Below, piece by piece: positions 57,276-64,000 of a stretch of 64,000 nucleotides of DNA; position 1 is the stretch's first letter, and the number at the start of each line of letters is the position of its first letter. The stretch spans positions 2,108,001 through 2,172,000 of the forward strand of contig NZ_CP095552.1 in NCBI RefSeq assembly GCF_023078355.1, given 5' to 3'. The notes under the pieces were generated by a model that was not told the DNA's origin, searched no databases, and saw only the letters and a list, made by a program, of their open reading frames with translations. Source of the DNA: Gordonia hongkongensis (GTDB lineage: Bacteria > Actinomycetota > Actinomycetes > Mycobacteriales > Mycobacteriaceae). The position numbers were made by a program, and so were the translations under genes.

Positions 57276-58607
57276 TCACACCTCGCCCAGCTTCCTGTCG
57301 TCTCGGACCGGGCCGGTGAAGAGCCCGGACAGTGCGTCGGCGAGATAGTCGTCCTCGGCGCCGTTGCCGGGTAGTTCGAGCGCGCGACGGTACGCGGTCG
57401 CCGCGCCGCGGTCGTCGCCCAGTTCGCTCAGCGTGAGGGCACGGGCGATGTGAAAGGGCCGGAACCGGTCGAGTTGTGTGTCCGACTGCAATCGATCGAG
57501 CATCGCGATACCGCGCGCCGGGCCGTACGCGCGTCCGACGGCGACTGCGCGACCGACGCGCACCACGGGTCCGGGATCGTGCACTTCGAGTAGTCGGTAC
57601 AGGACGGCGATCTGGGTCCAGTCGGTCTCGTCCGCGGTGGCGGCCTCGGCGTGCACGGCCGCGATCGCCGCCTGGATCGTGTACAGACCGGCGTCTGCTT
57701 GTGCCGCAGCGTGTTCCGCGAGCGCGAGGCCCTCGGCGACGAGCGCCCGGTCCCAGAGCCGGCGGTCCTGGTCATCCAGCGGAACCGGTCGGCCGTCGGA
57801 GTCGAGTCGAGCCGGCCGGCGGGACTGAGTGAGCAACAGAAGGGCGAGCAGTCCGGTCGTCTCGGCGTTGGGGAGCAGTGCGCGCAGGGTGCGCGCGAGG
57901 GCGACGGCCTCGCCGGTGAGATCGTCGCGGATGTGCGCGTCCCCGGTCGAGCGCGCGAACCCCTCGGAGAACAGCAGGTAGATGACTCGCAGGACCCCGC
58001 CGAGCCGACGCGGGAGATCGCCCTCGCGCGGCGGCGCGAACGGAACACCCAGCGCGCCAATTCGCTTCTTGGCGCGCACGATTCGCTGCTGGGTCGTCGG
58101 TACCGGGATCAGCAGCGCATGCGCGACCTCCGCGGTGGTCAGCCCGGCGACGAACCGGAGGGTGAGCGCGATCCGGTCCTCGGCGCGTAGCACGGGATGG
58201 GTGCAGGCGAAGAACATGCCGAGGCGTTCGTCGGGCAACCCCGGTGGCGGCGCCTCGGCCGGGTCTCTGAACTCCGCAGGGGTGGAGGCACGTTCGGTCT
58301 CGGTGTGCAGCCGGGCCAGTTTCCCGGCCAGGACGGATTCACGCCGCACCACGTCGAGCGCCTTGCGTTTGGCCGTCGTCGTCAGCCATGCCTCCGGTGA
58401 ATCCGGGACTCCGGTACGCGACCAGGTGATCAGGGCCTGCGCGATCGCGTCCTGCAACGCGTCCTCCGCGAGGTCGAGATCGCCGAACTTCTTCGTGAGC
58501 GTGGCGAGTACACGAGAACGGACGTCGCGATCGACGGCCGACACCGCCCGGCGGGCTACGGACCCTGCGGAATCCGTGGCCGCCGAACGGTGTGAATTGT
58601 TCGTCAT
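57276..58607 (-). CDS. ECF42-type RNA polymerase sigma factor with C-terminal extension
   Basis: The 443-residue sigma factor has a region 2 (LTKKFGDLDLAEDALQDAIAQAL, then DSPEAWLTTTAKRKALDVVRRE) and a region 4 helix-turn-helix (LTTAEVAHALLIPVPTTQQRIVRAKKRI). A long helical extension (residues 190-443) is diagnostic of group ECF42. The linked gene encodes a DGPF/YCII protein, which is the fixed partner of this group. ECF42 members have no anti-sigma factor and are thought to be controlled through the extension. It starts at ATG 58607, three bases after the DGPF stop, so both are driven from the promoter at 59022-59048. Confidence 0.92.
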   Translation of the reverse strand: MTNNSHRSAATDSAGSVARRAVSAVDRDVRSRVLATLTKKFGDLDLAEDALQDAIAQALITWSRTGVPDSPEAWLTTTAKRKALDVVRRESVLAGKLARLHTETERASTPAEFRDPAEAPPPGLPDERLGMFFACTHPVLRAEDRIALTLRFVAGLTTAEVAHALLIPVPTTQQRIVRAKKRIGALGVPFAPPREGDLPRRLGGVLRVIYLLFSEGFARSTGDAHIRDDLTGEAVALARTLRALLPNAETTGLLALLLLTQSRRPARLDSDGRPVPLDDQDRRLWDRALVAEGLALAEHAAAQADAGLYTIQAAIAAVHAEAATADETDWTQIAVLYRLLEVHDPGPVVRVGRAVAVGRAYGPARGIAMLDRLQSDTQLDRFRPFHIARALTLSELGDDRGAATAYRRALELPGNGAEDDYLADALSGLFTGPVRDDRKLGEV

Positions 58608-58610
58608 CGC

Positions 58611-58955
58611 TCAGTACGGTGCGAGCGGCCGAATCTCGACATGGCCGCCGGGTGCCGAACCGGGGCTGCGGCGGGCCCACTCGATCGCCTCGTCGACATC
58701 GGCGACGTCGATGACATAGACCCCGCCGACGAACTCCCGGACTTCCGCGAACGGCCCGGACGACGCGACCACCCGCTCGCCGCTGTCGTCGGTGTGCACC
58801 ACCGCGCGCTCGTCCTCCAGCGCGAAGGAGTTGACGACGACACCGGCTTTGGTGATCTCCTCGTCGAAGGCGAAGAACTCTTCGGGGCTGGCGCCACCGT
58901 CCTCACCACAGGCCGGATCGTTGACATGTCCCATGAGCAGCAATGCGTACTTCAT
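58611..58955 (-). CDS. YCII/DGPF-domain protein
   Basis: This is a 114-residue ferredoxin-like fold protein with KYALLLMGHVNDP at the start and the defining segment SSGPFAEVREFVGGVYVIDVADVDEAIEWA. The DGPF family is the usual target and partner of ECF42 sigma factors; its biochemical role is not established. ATG 58955 has GGAGG five bases upstream. It is the first gene of the two-gene operon and directly follows an ECF42-type promoter. Confidence 0.92.
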   Translation of the reverse strand: MKYALLLMGHVNDPACGEDGGASPEEFFAFDEEITKAGVVVNSFALEDERAVVHTDDSGERVVASSGPFAEVREFVGGVYVIDVADVDEAIEWARRSPGSAPGGHVEIRPLAPY

Positions 58956-59021
58956 CGTTCCTCCAGTCTCGGCCGACTGATGTGGCCATGATGCCGAACC
59001 GGATCGGTCCGACACCATGGT

Positions 59022-59048
59022 GACGTACGGCGATTCCGGATATCGACA
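59022..59048 (-). promoter_or_regulatory. ECF42-type promoter of the DGPF-sigma operon
   Basis: On the minus strand TGTCGA (59043-59048) and CGTC (59022-59025) are separated by 17 bases. TGTCGA with CG(A/T)C is the published ECF42 target motif, so the operon is probably autoregulated. It lies 67 bases before the DGPF start. Confidence 0.7.
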
Positions 59049-59133
59049 GCGCTGCGAAAAGAGATTCGGGACATGAGACGTAGCGCGCGAACGACGTCAA
59101 CGACATGGTCCTGTGGGAGCAGACAAACGCCGA

Positions 59134-59673
59134 ATGAGATTGACGAACAACTCGGTCGAGGAACCCACACCGGGCGACGGCGCGGACTACGATCCACAGA
59201 TCGACACCGCAGCCGACGACGCACCGCCCACCCTTCCGCCCCCGGGCGAGCCGTCCTCTACTCATTCCGGAGGCGCCCCGCTCGGCGGCCCCACCCACGA
59301 AGACGCCGCCCAACTCGAACAGGTGCTCAACGACGACTTCGAGTTCGATCTGACCGGCGATGAGCTAGAAGCGGTCAGACGCTGGCAGGGTACGGACCGC
59401 TTCTACCAGCGCGTACAGATGCGGATGCGCGAACAACTTGGGGAGTTCGACGACGACGAAGCCGATCACGTGGGGTTCACGGACCCCGGCAGCGCCCCGG
59501 TGCTCCTGCGAGTGCTAGCCACACGAGGAACACGAGCCCTGTGGGTGCCACCGGTGGGCCACCCGGAGCTTGCGAATCAGCGAGAACTCCTGCTTGGAGC
59601 GTCCGCGCTGTACATTGTGGGTGTACAGGCCACTGAAGAAGGACTGACCGAAGTGACCGTGGAAGTGAGGTGA
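59134..59673 (+). CDS. ADP-ribosyltransferase-fold-like protein, apparently lacking the N-terminal catalytic half
   Basis: This is a 179-residue protein. Residues 1-60 are disordered and rich in Asp, Pro and Gly. Residues 72-100 (LTGDELEAVRRWQGTDRFYQRV) resemble the opening helix of mono-ADP-ribosyltransferases. Residues 120-165 (VLLRVLATRGTRALWVPPVG, then HPELANQRELLLGASALYIV) resemble their last strands, including a Q-x-E pair (Gln149, Glu151) at the place of the (Q/E)xE motif. The Arg and Ser-Thr-Ser motifs normally between these parts are not visible, so it may be inactive or a truncated toxin. The assignment is my pattern reading. ATG 59134; GTG 59113 is an alternative. A small gene follows with overlapping or near-adjacent start. 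Confidence 0.55.
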   Translation: MRLTNNSVEEPTPGDGADYDPQIDTAADDAPPTLPPPGEPSSTHSGGAPLGGPTHEDAAQLEQVLNDDFEFDLTGDELEAVRRWQGTDRFYQRVQMRMREQLGEFDDDEADHVGFTDPGSAPVLLRVLATRGTRALWVPPVGHPELANQRELLLGASALYIVGVQATEEGLTEVTVEVR

Positions 59674-59678
59674 GCGTG

Positions 59679-59903
59679 ATGTCCAAGGAACGACTCTGGG
59701 ACGATTCCGCGTTCACCCCTGTCGGACGAACCCCGCAGCCTCCCGCCTCACTGGACGCGCTCCTCGCCGACCTCGGCCTGGGACGCGCCGACGAGCGCGA
59801 ACGCCGCCACGCTCTGAGTGACTGGCTCGCGAACCATGAACCGTCGAAGCGCCTCGTCCGAAGTTTCGAGCGTCGCGGGTACGGCGACCTCATAAGCGGC
59901 TGA
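59679..59903 (+). CDS. Small hypothetical protein paired with the ADP-ribosyltransferase-like gene
   Basis: This is a 74-residue charged protein (SKERLWDDSAFTPVGRTPQ, then ASLDALLADLGLGRADERERRHALSDWLANHEPSKRLVRSFERRGYGDLISG), mostly helical by appearance. ATG 59679 has GAGG eight bases upstream, within the end of the previous gene. GTG 59670 would overlap that stop by four bases. The tight linkage suggests a two-gene unit, for example toxin and immunity or antitoxin, but no known family is recognised. Confidence 0.6.
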   Translation: MSKERLWDDSAFTPVGRTPQPPASLDALLADLGLGRADERERRHALSDWLANHEPSKRLVRSFERRGYGDLISG

Positions 59904-60093
59904 GACCTTCTCCCACGCGCGCAACCCAGCGGGTGCGTGCGTCGAACGTCGATGTTGGGGATACCGTGCGGCAGCTACGGCGGCCATCACCCAGACGCTG
60001 GTCCACCGGGTGCCGGGAATCTTAGAACCAGGCCCACGTGTGGTGTCATCCGGATCGCTCTGATGCACAGCGTGTTGCATCACGGCCACGAAA

Positions 60094-60125
60094 AAGCCCC
60101 GCCTGCGGATCGCAGACCGGGGCTT
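60094..60125 (-). terminator. Rho-independent terminator of tRNA-His
   Basis: An 8-bp stem (60094-60101 with 60118-60125) contains an inner CTGCG/CGCAG stem (60103-60107 with 60111-60115). On the minus strand it runs into TTTTT (60091-60095), a classical terminator seven bases past the tRNA 3' end. Confidence 0.85.
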
Positions 60126-60131
60126 CGTCGG

Positions 60132-60205
60132 GGTGGATGACGGGACTCGAACCCGCGACAGCCAGGATCACAACCTGGTGCTCTACCAACTGAACTACAT
60201 CCACC
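60132..60205 (-). tRNA. tRNA-His (anticodon GTG)
   Basis: This is a complete cloverleaf on the minus strand. The acceptor stem pairs 60198-60204 with 60133-60139. The anticodon stem CCAGG/CCTGG encloses TTGTGAT, giving anticodon GTG. C60205 supplies the extra G(-1) opposite discriminator C73 that defines tRNA-His. CCA is not encoded. Confidence 0.96.
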
Positions 60206-60306
60206 ATCGGCGTCGGAAACCTGGGCGTCAGCGCCGGGTCTCAGAGCCATCAACACTCTAGCGGGTCGGTGCCGCAGAACTCCAATCGGTTACCCGACCT
60301 GCGTGT

Positions 60307-60906
60307 TCAGGCGGGGCCGAGGTCCTTGACGATCTCGGCGAGGGCATCGGTGTCCGGGCCGGGGGCGGGCACGAACGCCGCGGCGCGGTAGTAGCGGAGT
60401 TCCCGGATCGACTCGCGGATGTCCGCGAGGGCCCGGTGCGCGAGCCCCTTCTCGGGCTGGCCGAAATAGACCTTGGGGTACCAGCGCCGGCACAATTCCT
60501 TGATCGAGCTGACGTCGACCATGCGGTAGTGCAGGTAGGCGTCGAGTTCGGGCATGTCCCGCGTGATGAATCCACGGTCGGTACCGATCGAGTTGCCCGC
60601 GAGGGGGACCGCGCCGGCGGTGGTCACATGCTTGCGGATGTAGTCGAGCACCAGCTTCTCGGCTTCGGCGAGGGTGACGGTGGACGCCCGCACCTCCTCG
60701 GTGAGACCCGAGGCCGCATGCATCTTGGTCACCACGTCGGGCATCGACGCCAGCGACTCGTCGTCGGCGTGGATCACGACATCGACACCGTCGCCGAGGA
60801 TGTTGAGGTCGCCGTCGGTCACCAGGGCCGCGATCTCGATGAGTTTGTCCGACTCGAGTCGGAGTCCGGTCATCTCGCAGTCGATCCACACCAGTTTGTC
60901 CTGCAC
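60307..60906 (-). CDS. orn: Oligoribonuclease
   Basis: Orn degrades 2-5-nucleotide RNAs and pGpG, the final step of mRNA and cyclic-di-GMP turnover. The 199-residue protein has the DEDDh exonuclease residues: Asp9 and Glu11 in VWIDCEMTG, Asp in [11 protein letters not shown], and His plus Asp in [17 protein letters not shown] 60906 follows a TAAGGT box by six bases, which suggests a leaderless message. It lies upstream of tRNA-His and is divergent from the HerA-like gene. Ortholog of Rv2511. Confidence 0.97.
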   Translation of the reverse strand: MQDKLVWIDCEMTGLRLESDKLIEIAALVTDGDLNILGDGVDVVIHADDESLASMPDVVTKMHAASGLTEEVRASTVTLAEAEKLVLDYIRKHVTTAGAVPLAGNSIGTDRGFITRDMPELDAYLHYRMVDVSSIKELCRRWYPKVYFGQPEKGLAHRALADIRESIRELRYYRAAAFVPAPGPDTDALAEIVKDLGPA

Positions 60907-60912
60907 CCGACA

Positions 60913-60918
60913 ACCTTA
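60913..60918 (-). promoter_or_regulatory. -10 box of a leaderless orn transcript
   Basis: On the minus strand TAAGGT (TANNNT type) lies exactly six bases before the orn GTG, with no Shine-Dalgarno sequence between. Confidence 0.5.
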
Positions 60919-60962
60919 GCCAACCTCGCGCGCGAATCCGCGGGACATCGGCCCCCGAGGTC

Positions 60963-60968
60963 TATCGT
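60963..60968 (+). promoter_or_regulatory. -10 box of the HerA-like gene
   Basis: TATCGT lies six bases before GTG 60975. This supports that GTG, rather than the one at 60969, as a leaderless start. Confidence 0.45.
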
Positions 60969-60974
60969 GTGCTC

Positions 60975-62525
60975 GTGACCGAAGCCTCCAGTCCGGCGCA
61001 GCACATCGCCGCCGGATACGCGTTCAGCACCGCCGCACTCGAACTGGGCGCCGTCTCGGTGGCGGGGCAGGTGGATCCCGCGGCGAAGGTCCGAATCCCG
61101 CTGTCGATGATGAACCGGCACGGTCTCGTTGCCGGCGCGACCGGGACGGGAAAGACCAAGACGCTGCAGCTCATCGCCGAGCAACTGTCGAGCAACGGCG
61201 TTCCTGTCGTCATGGCCGACATCAAGGGCGACCTGTCCGGACTCAGCCGAGCGGGCGTGGGCAACGACAAGATCGCCGAACGCTCCCACCAGACCGGCGA
61301 CGACTGGCAACCGGCAGCGCACCCGGTCGAGTTCGTCTCGCTGGGTGCGGAGGGAATCGGGGTACCGATCCGTGCGACCATCACCTCGTTCGGGCCGATC
61401 CTGCTCAGTAAGGTGTTGGGGCTCAACGCCACCCAGGAGTCGACGCTGGGCCTCATCTTCCACTGGGCGGACAAGAAGGCCTTGCCGCTTCTCGATCTGA
61501 AGGATCTGCGGTCGGTCATCGCCTTCCTCACCAGCGACGAGGGCAAGGCCGAACTGAAGGGGATCGGCGGGGTGTCGCGGCAGACCGCCGGCGTGATCCT
61601 GCGGGCGCTGTCGAATCTCGAGGCCGACGGCGGTGACACGTTCTTCGGCGAACCCGAGATCGATCCCGCCGACCTCATCCGGACGGCGCCCGACGGACGC
61701 GGCATCATCACGTTGTTCGAGCTCGGTACCCAGGCGGCCCGCCCCGCGCTCTTCTCGACCTTCCTCATGTGGATTCTGGCCGATCTGTTCGAGTTCCTGC
61801 CGGAGGTGGGCGACCTCGACAAACCGAAGCTGGTCTTCATCTTCGACGAATCGCATCTGCTGTTCGACGACGCGTCGAAAGCCTTCGTGGACCAGGTCGT
61901 GCAGACGGTGAAACTGATCCGGTCGAAGGGCGTCGGCGTGTTCTTCTGCTCCCAGCTGCCGACGGACATCCCGAAAGAAGTGTTGTCCCAGCTGGGTGCC
62001 CGGATCCAGCACGCGCTGCGCGCCTTCACCCCCGACGACCAGAAGGCGCTGCGTACGACGGTCAAGACCTACCCCGTGTCGGAGGTCTACGACCTCGAGC
62101 AGGTGCTGACCTCTCTCGGTACGGGCGAGGCGGTCGTGACCGTGCTGTCCGAGCGCGGTGCGCCGACCCCGGTGGCGTGGACGGTGGTCCGAGCGCCCCG
62201 GTCGGCGATGGAGGCGATCGGCGCCGACGCTGTCACCTCGGCGGCGAAAGCCGGGCCGTTGTACGCGAAGTACGGCACGCCCATCGACCGCGAGTCGGCG
62301 TACGAGATCCTGGCCGCCAACACCCTCGCACCGGGGGAGCCCGCCGACGCACCGGCACCCGTGCCGCCGACGCCGGCCCCGGAGCCGATGCCGGAGGAGC
62401 CAGGGCTCCTGACCGAGGTGCTCACGAGCAAGCCGATGCAGAGTTTCCTGCGATCGGCGGCGAGCGCGGCCGGACGTGAATTCAGTCGCGCGATCTTCGG
62501 CACGGGGCGTCGCCGGCGGCGCTGA
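60975..62525 (+). CDS. HerA-like ATPase (DUF853, Rv2510c ortholog)
   Basis: This is a 516-residue FtsK/HerA-superfamily ATPase. Walker A is GLVAGATGTGKTKTLQ, Walker B is VFIFDESHLLFDDAS, and a Gln-based sensor lies in FFCSQLPTDIP. The C terminus has a Pro/Ala linker and a basic tail ending in Arg repeats. DUF853 proteins are presumed DNA or protein translocases, without a settled role. GTG 60975 was preferred because of the TANNNT box six bases upstream. It is divergent from orn, as are Rv2510c and Rv2511. Confidence 0.92.
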   Translation: MTEASSPAQHIAAGYAFSTAALELGAVSVAGQVDPAAKVRIPLSMMNRHGLVAGATGTGKTKTLQLIAEQLSSNGVPVVMADIKGDLSGLSRAGVGNDKIAERSHQTGDDWQPAAHPVEFVSLGAEGIGVPIRATITSFGPILLSKVLGLNATQESTLGLIFHWADKKALPLLDLKDLRSVIAFLTSDEGKAELKGIGGVSRQTAGVILRALSNLEADGGDTFFGEPEIDPADLIRTAPDGRGIITLFELGTQAARPALFSTFLMWILADLFEFLPEVGDLDKPKLVFIFDESHLLFDDASKAFVDQVVQTVKLIRSKGVGVFFCSQLPTDIPKEVLSQLGARIQHALRAFTPDDQKALRTTVKTYPVSEVYDLEQVLTSLGTGEAVVTVLSERGAPTPVAWTVVRAPRSAMEAIGADAVTSAAKAGPLYAKYGTPIDRESAYEILAANTLAPGEPADAPAPVPPTPAPEPMPEEPGLLTEVLTSKPMQSFLRSAASAAGREFSRAIFGTGRRRRR

Positions 62526-62543
62526 ACGGCGCCCGGACGACTC

Positions 62544-63350
62544 CTACTCCGCGCTGAACTTGCGGTAGAACCCACCGACGATCGGGGCCACCACCCCGCG
62601 CGGTGTGTACCCGCCGGCCACCGACATCGCCTTGGACAGGGTGCCTGGCACGACGCGCATCTTGTTGTGCGCCAAGGCATCCAAGCTCATCTCGGCGACC
62701 TTGGCCGAGGAGTGCCACAGGAAGTCCGGGACGACCTTGTCGACGATGGACGCCTCGTCCGGGGTGGGAGTGTGCGTACGCACCGGGCCGGGCGCGAGCA
62801 GGGTGACGTGCACGCCCTGCCCGCACACCTCGCCGCGCAGGGACTCGCTGAAGCTGTTCACGAAGGCTTTCGATGCCGCGTACGTCGCGTTGTTGGGAAT
62901 CGGCATGTTTCCGGCGGCCGACCCGACCATCAGGATGCCGCCCGAGCCGCGCCTGACCATGTGCGGGAGCACCGCCAGGGTGAGGTCGTGGACCGCGTTG
63001 ACGTTGAGCCGAACCTGCGCGCGTTCGTAGTCGGCGTCGAGGTCGGCGACCGGCCCGAAGGTCGCGATGCCCGCGTTGTTGCAGAGGATCGAGATCTCGC
63101 GGCCCGCGAACTCGGCGGCGAGCACTTCCACCTTCGTCGGGTCCGACAGGTCGACCGCGCGGACCTCGACCGAGACCTCGTGTGCCGTGCGGAGTTCGCC
63201 GGCTAGTTCCTCGAGAAGGTCGCCCCGACGGGCGACGAGGATGACCGAATGACCCCGGGCGGCCAGCGCGCGTGCGAGTTCCCGTCCGATCCCGGACGAG
63301 GCCCCGGTGACGACGGCACGGGCGGTGGCGGAGGGCGGCGGTACCGGCAT
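62544..63350 (-). CDS. cmrA: SDR-family mycolate reductase (CmrA/Rv2509-like)
   Basis: CmrA reduces the 3-oxo mycolate precursor after Pks13 condensation, giving mature mycolic acids. In the 268-residue protein the SDR motifs are complete: TGASSGIG (NADPH site, with Arg-rich VARRGD after strand 2), NNAG, catalytic Ser in GSAAGNM and YAASK. The C terminus LSKAMSVAGGYTPRGVVAPIVGGFYRKF matches the Rv2509 group rather than a generic SDR. ATG 63350. The neighbourhood (orn, HerA-like ATPase, fas) matches the same region in M. tuberculosis. Confidence 0.9.
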   Translation of the reverse strand: MPVPPPSATARAVVTGASSGIGRELARALAARGHSVILVARRGDLLEELAGELRTAHEVSVEVRAVDLSDPTKVEVLAAEFAGREISILCNNAGIATFGPVADLDADYERAQVRLNVNAVHDLTLAVLPHMVRRGSGGILMVGSAAGNMPIPNNATYAASKAFVNSFSESLRGEVCGQGVHVTLLAPGPVRTHTPTPDEASIVDKVVPDFLWHSSAKVAEMSLDALAHNKMRVVPGTLSKAMSVAGGYTPRGVVAPIVGGFYRKFSAE

Positions 63351-63391
63351 GTCGCAATGGTAGCCGCCGCCTCTCGCGCCGAGACCGAGCG

Positions 63392-64000
63392 TCAGTCGAT
63401 GCCGGCGGCGACCTCGGTGCCCTGCCGGATCGCGCGCTTGGCGTCGAGCTCGCCGGCGTAATCGGCCCCGCCGATCACATGCGTCGTGACCCCGGCCAGC
63501 GTCAACGGATCGACCAGATCGCGTACCGACTCCTGGCCCGCGCAGATCACCACGTTGTCGACCTCGAGCACGCGGGTGTCGGTGACGTTGCCCTCGTCGT
63601 CGCGGAAGCTCAGATGCAGCCCCTGGTCGTCGATCTTGTCGTAGGTGGCGCCGCTGATCTGCTCGACGCCCTTCATCTTCATCGTCGCGCGATGGACCCA
63701 GCCGGTGGTCTTGCCGAGGGACTTGCCCTGCTTACCGACCTTGCGCTGGACCAGGTAGACCTGACGCACCGGCGGAAGCGGCCGCGGCTTGGTGACGAAG
63801 CCGGGCTTCTCCGGATCCTCCGTCACGCCCCATTCCTGTTCCCACTCTTTGAGATTCATCGTCGGCGACTCGTCGGTGGTGAGGAACTCGCTGACGTCGA
63901 AACCGATGCCGCCGGCACCGATCACGGCCACGCGCTTGCCGATCTCCCGATGTCCGAGCACGGCGTCGGCGTACGACATCGCCATCGGGTGATCGACGCC
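63392..64000 (-). CDS. fadH: NADPH-dependent 2,4-dienoyl-CoA reductase FadH, C-terminal part
   Basis: FadH reduces 2,4-dienoyl-CoA during beta-oxidation of unsaturated fatty acids, using FMN, FAD and a 4Fe-4S cluster. Only the last 202 codons lie in the window; the frame is open to the right edge. Visible are the NADPH-binding VAVIGAGGIGFDVSEFL, the long insert PTMNLKEWEQEWGVTEDPEKPGFV typical of the family, and the FAD-binding end VDNVVICAGQES with THVIGGADYAGELDAKRAIRQGTEVA. It is transcribed toward the mycolate reductase gene, 41 bases away. Confidence 0.93.
   Translation of the reverse strand, partial: GVDHPMAMSYADAVLGHREIGKRVAVIGAGGIGFDVSEFLTTDESPTMNLKEWEQEWGVTEDPEKPGFVTKPRPLPPVRQVYLVQRKVGKQGKSLGKTTGWVHRATMKMKGVEQISGATYDKIDDQGLHLSFRDDEGNVTDTRVLEVDNVVICAGQESVRDLVDPLTLAGVTTHVIGGADYAGELDAKRAIRQGTEVAAGID

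Overview
The window is high-GC DNA from a mycolic-acid-producing actinobacterium, most likely Gordonia or a close relative. The evidence is a single-polypeptide type I fatty acid synthase followed by acpS, a mycolate-reductase-type SDR, glgE/glgB, a PimC-like mannosyltransferase, an L,D-transpeptidase lipoprotein, an Lsr2-type protein, and many leaderless starts behind TANNNT boxes. Gene order follows Mycobacterium tuberculosis in two blocks that are far apart there: positions 1-20424 correspond to Rv1324-Rv1343c, and 41456-63350 correspond loosely to Rv2524c-Rv2509.

Layout. 1-9470: a thioredoxin/TPR protein (cut by the left edge) faces a minus-strand series pncB-pncA-dinG-glgE-glgB (NAD salvage, a helicase, alpha-glucan synthesis). 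9490-17101: a plus-strand housekeeping series clpS, DUF2017, P1 peptidase, mec-cysO-cysM (sulfur-carrier cysteine synthesis), rhomboid, murI, an Rv1339-like metallo-beta-lactamase-fold hydrolase, rph, rdgB. 17130-20424: a TetR-GNAT pair with a clear autorepressed promoter, a PimC-like glycosyltransferase and two small membrane proteins. 20521-20605: tRNA-Leu, followed by about 2.3 kb of lower-GC DNA with one unrecognised polytopic membrane protein, ending in the stump of a PQQ-propeller gene. 23181-26882: a small acidic protein, an Lsr2-family protein, a large exported protein and an HNH-nuclease lipoprotein. 26929-34818: a methyltransferase, a PLP lyase, an OpgC-like acyltransferase, a FadD15-like acyl-CoA synthetase and a DEAD-box helicase. 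35020-40872: an inactive rhodanese, a large SF1 helicase-nuclease fusion, a broken sirtuin and a HIT protein. 41456-51147: fas-acpS. 51161-54353: a TetR regulator, peroxiredoxin Bcp, DUF3618, tRNA-Lys and an L,D-transpeptidase. 54411-59903: a Tat-exported ceramidase, small secreted and membrane proteins, an ECF42 sigma/DGPF module with its own promoter motif, and an ADP-ribosyltransferase-like/small-protein pair. 60132-64000: tRNA-His, orn, a HerA-like ATPase, the CmrA-like reductase and the C-terminal part of FadH (cut by the right edge).

Four genes (thioredoxin, methyltransferase, helicase-nuclease, sirtuin) have interrupted frames. Three of the breaks are a single missing base in a C or G run, which points to sequencing or assembly error rather than independent gene decay. 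The parts most likely to hold undescribed biology are the island after tRNA-Leu, the ADP-ribosyltransferase-like pair at 59134-59903 and the helicase-nuclease at 35458-39638. None of these could be tied to a named system from sequence alone.
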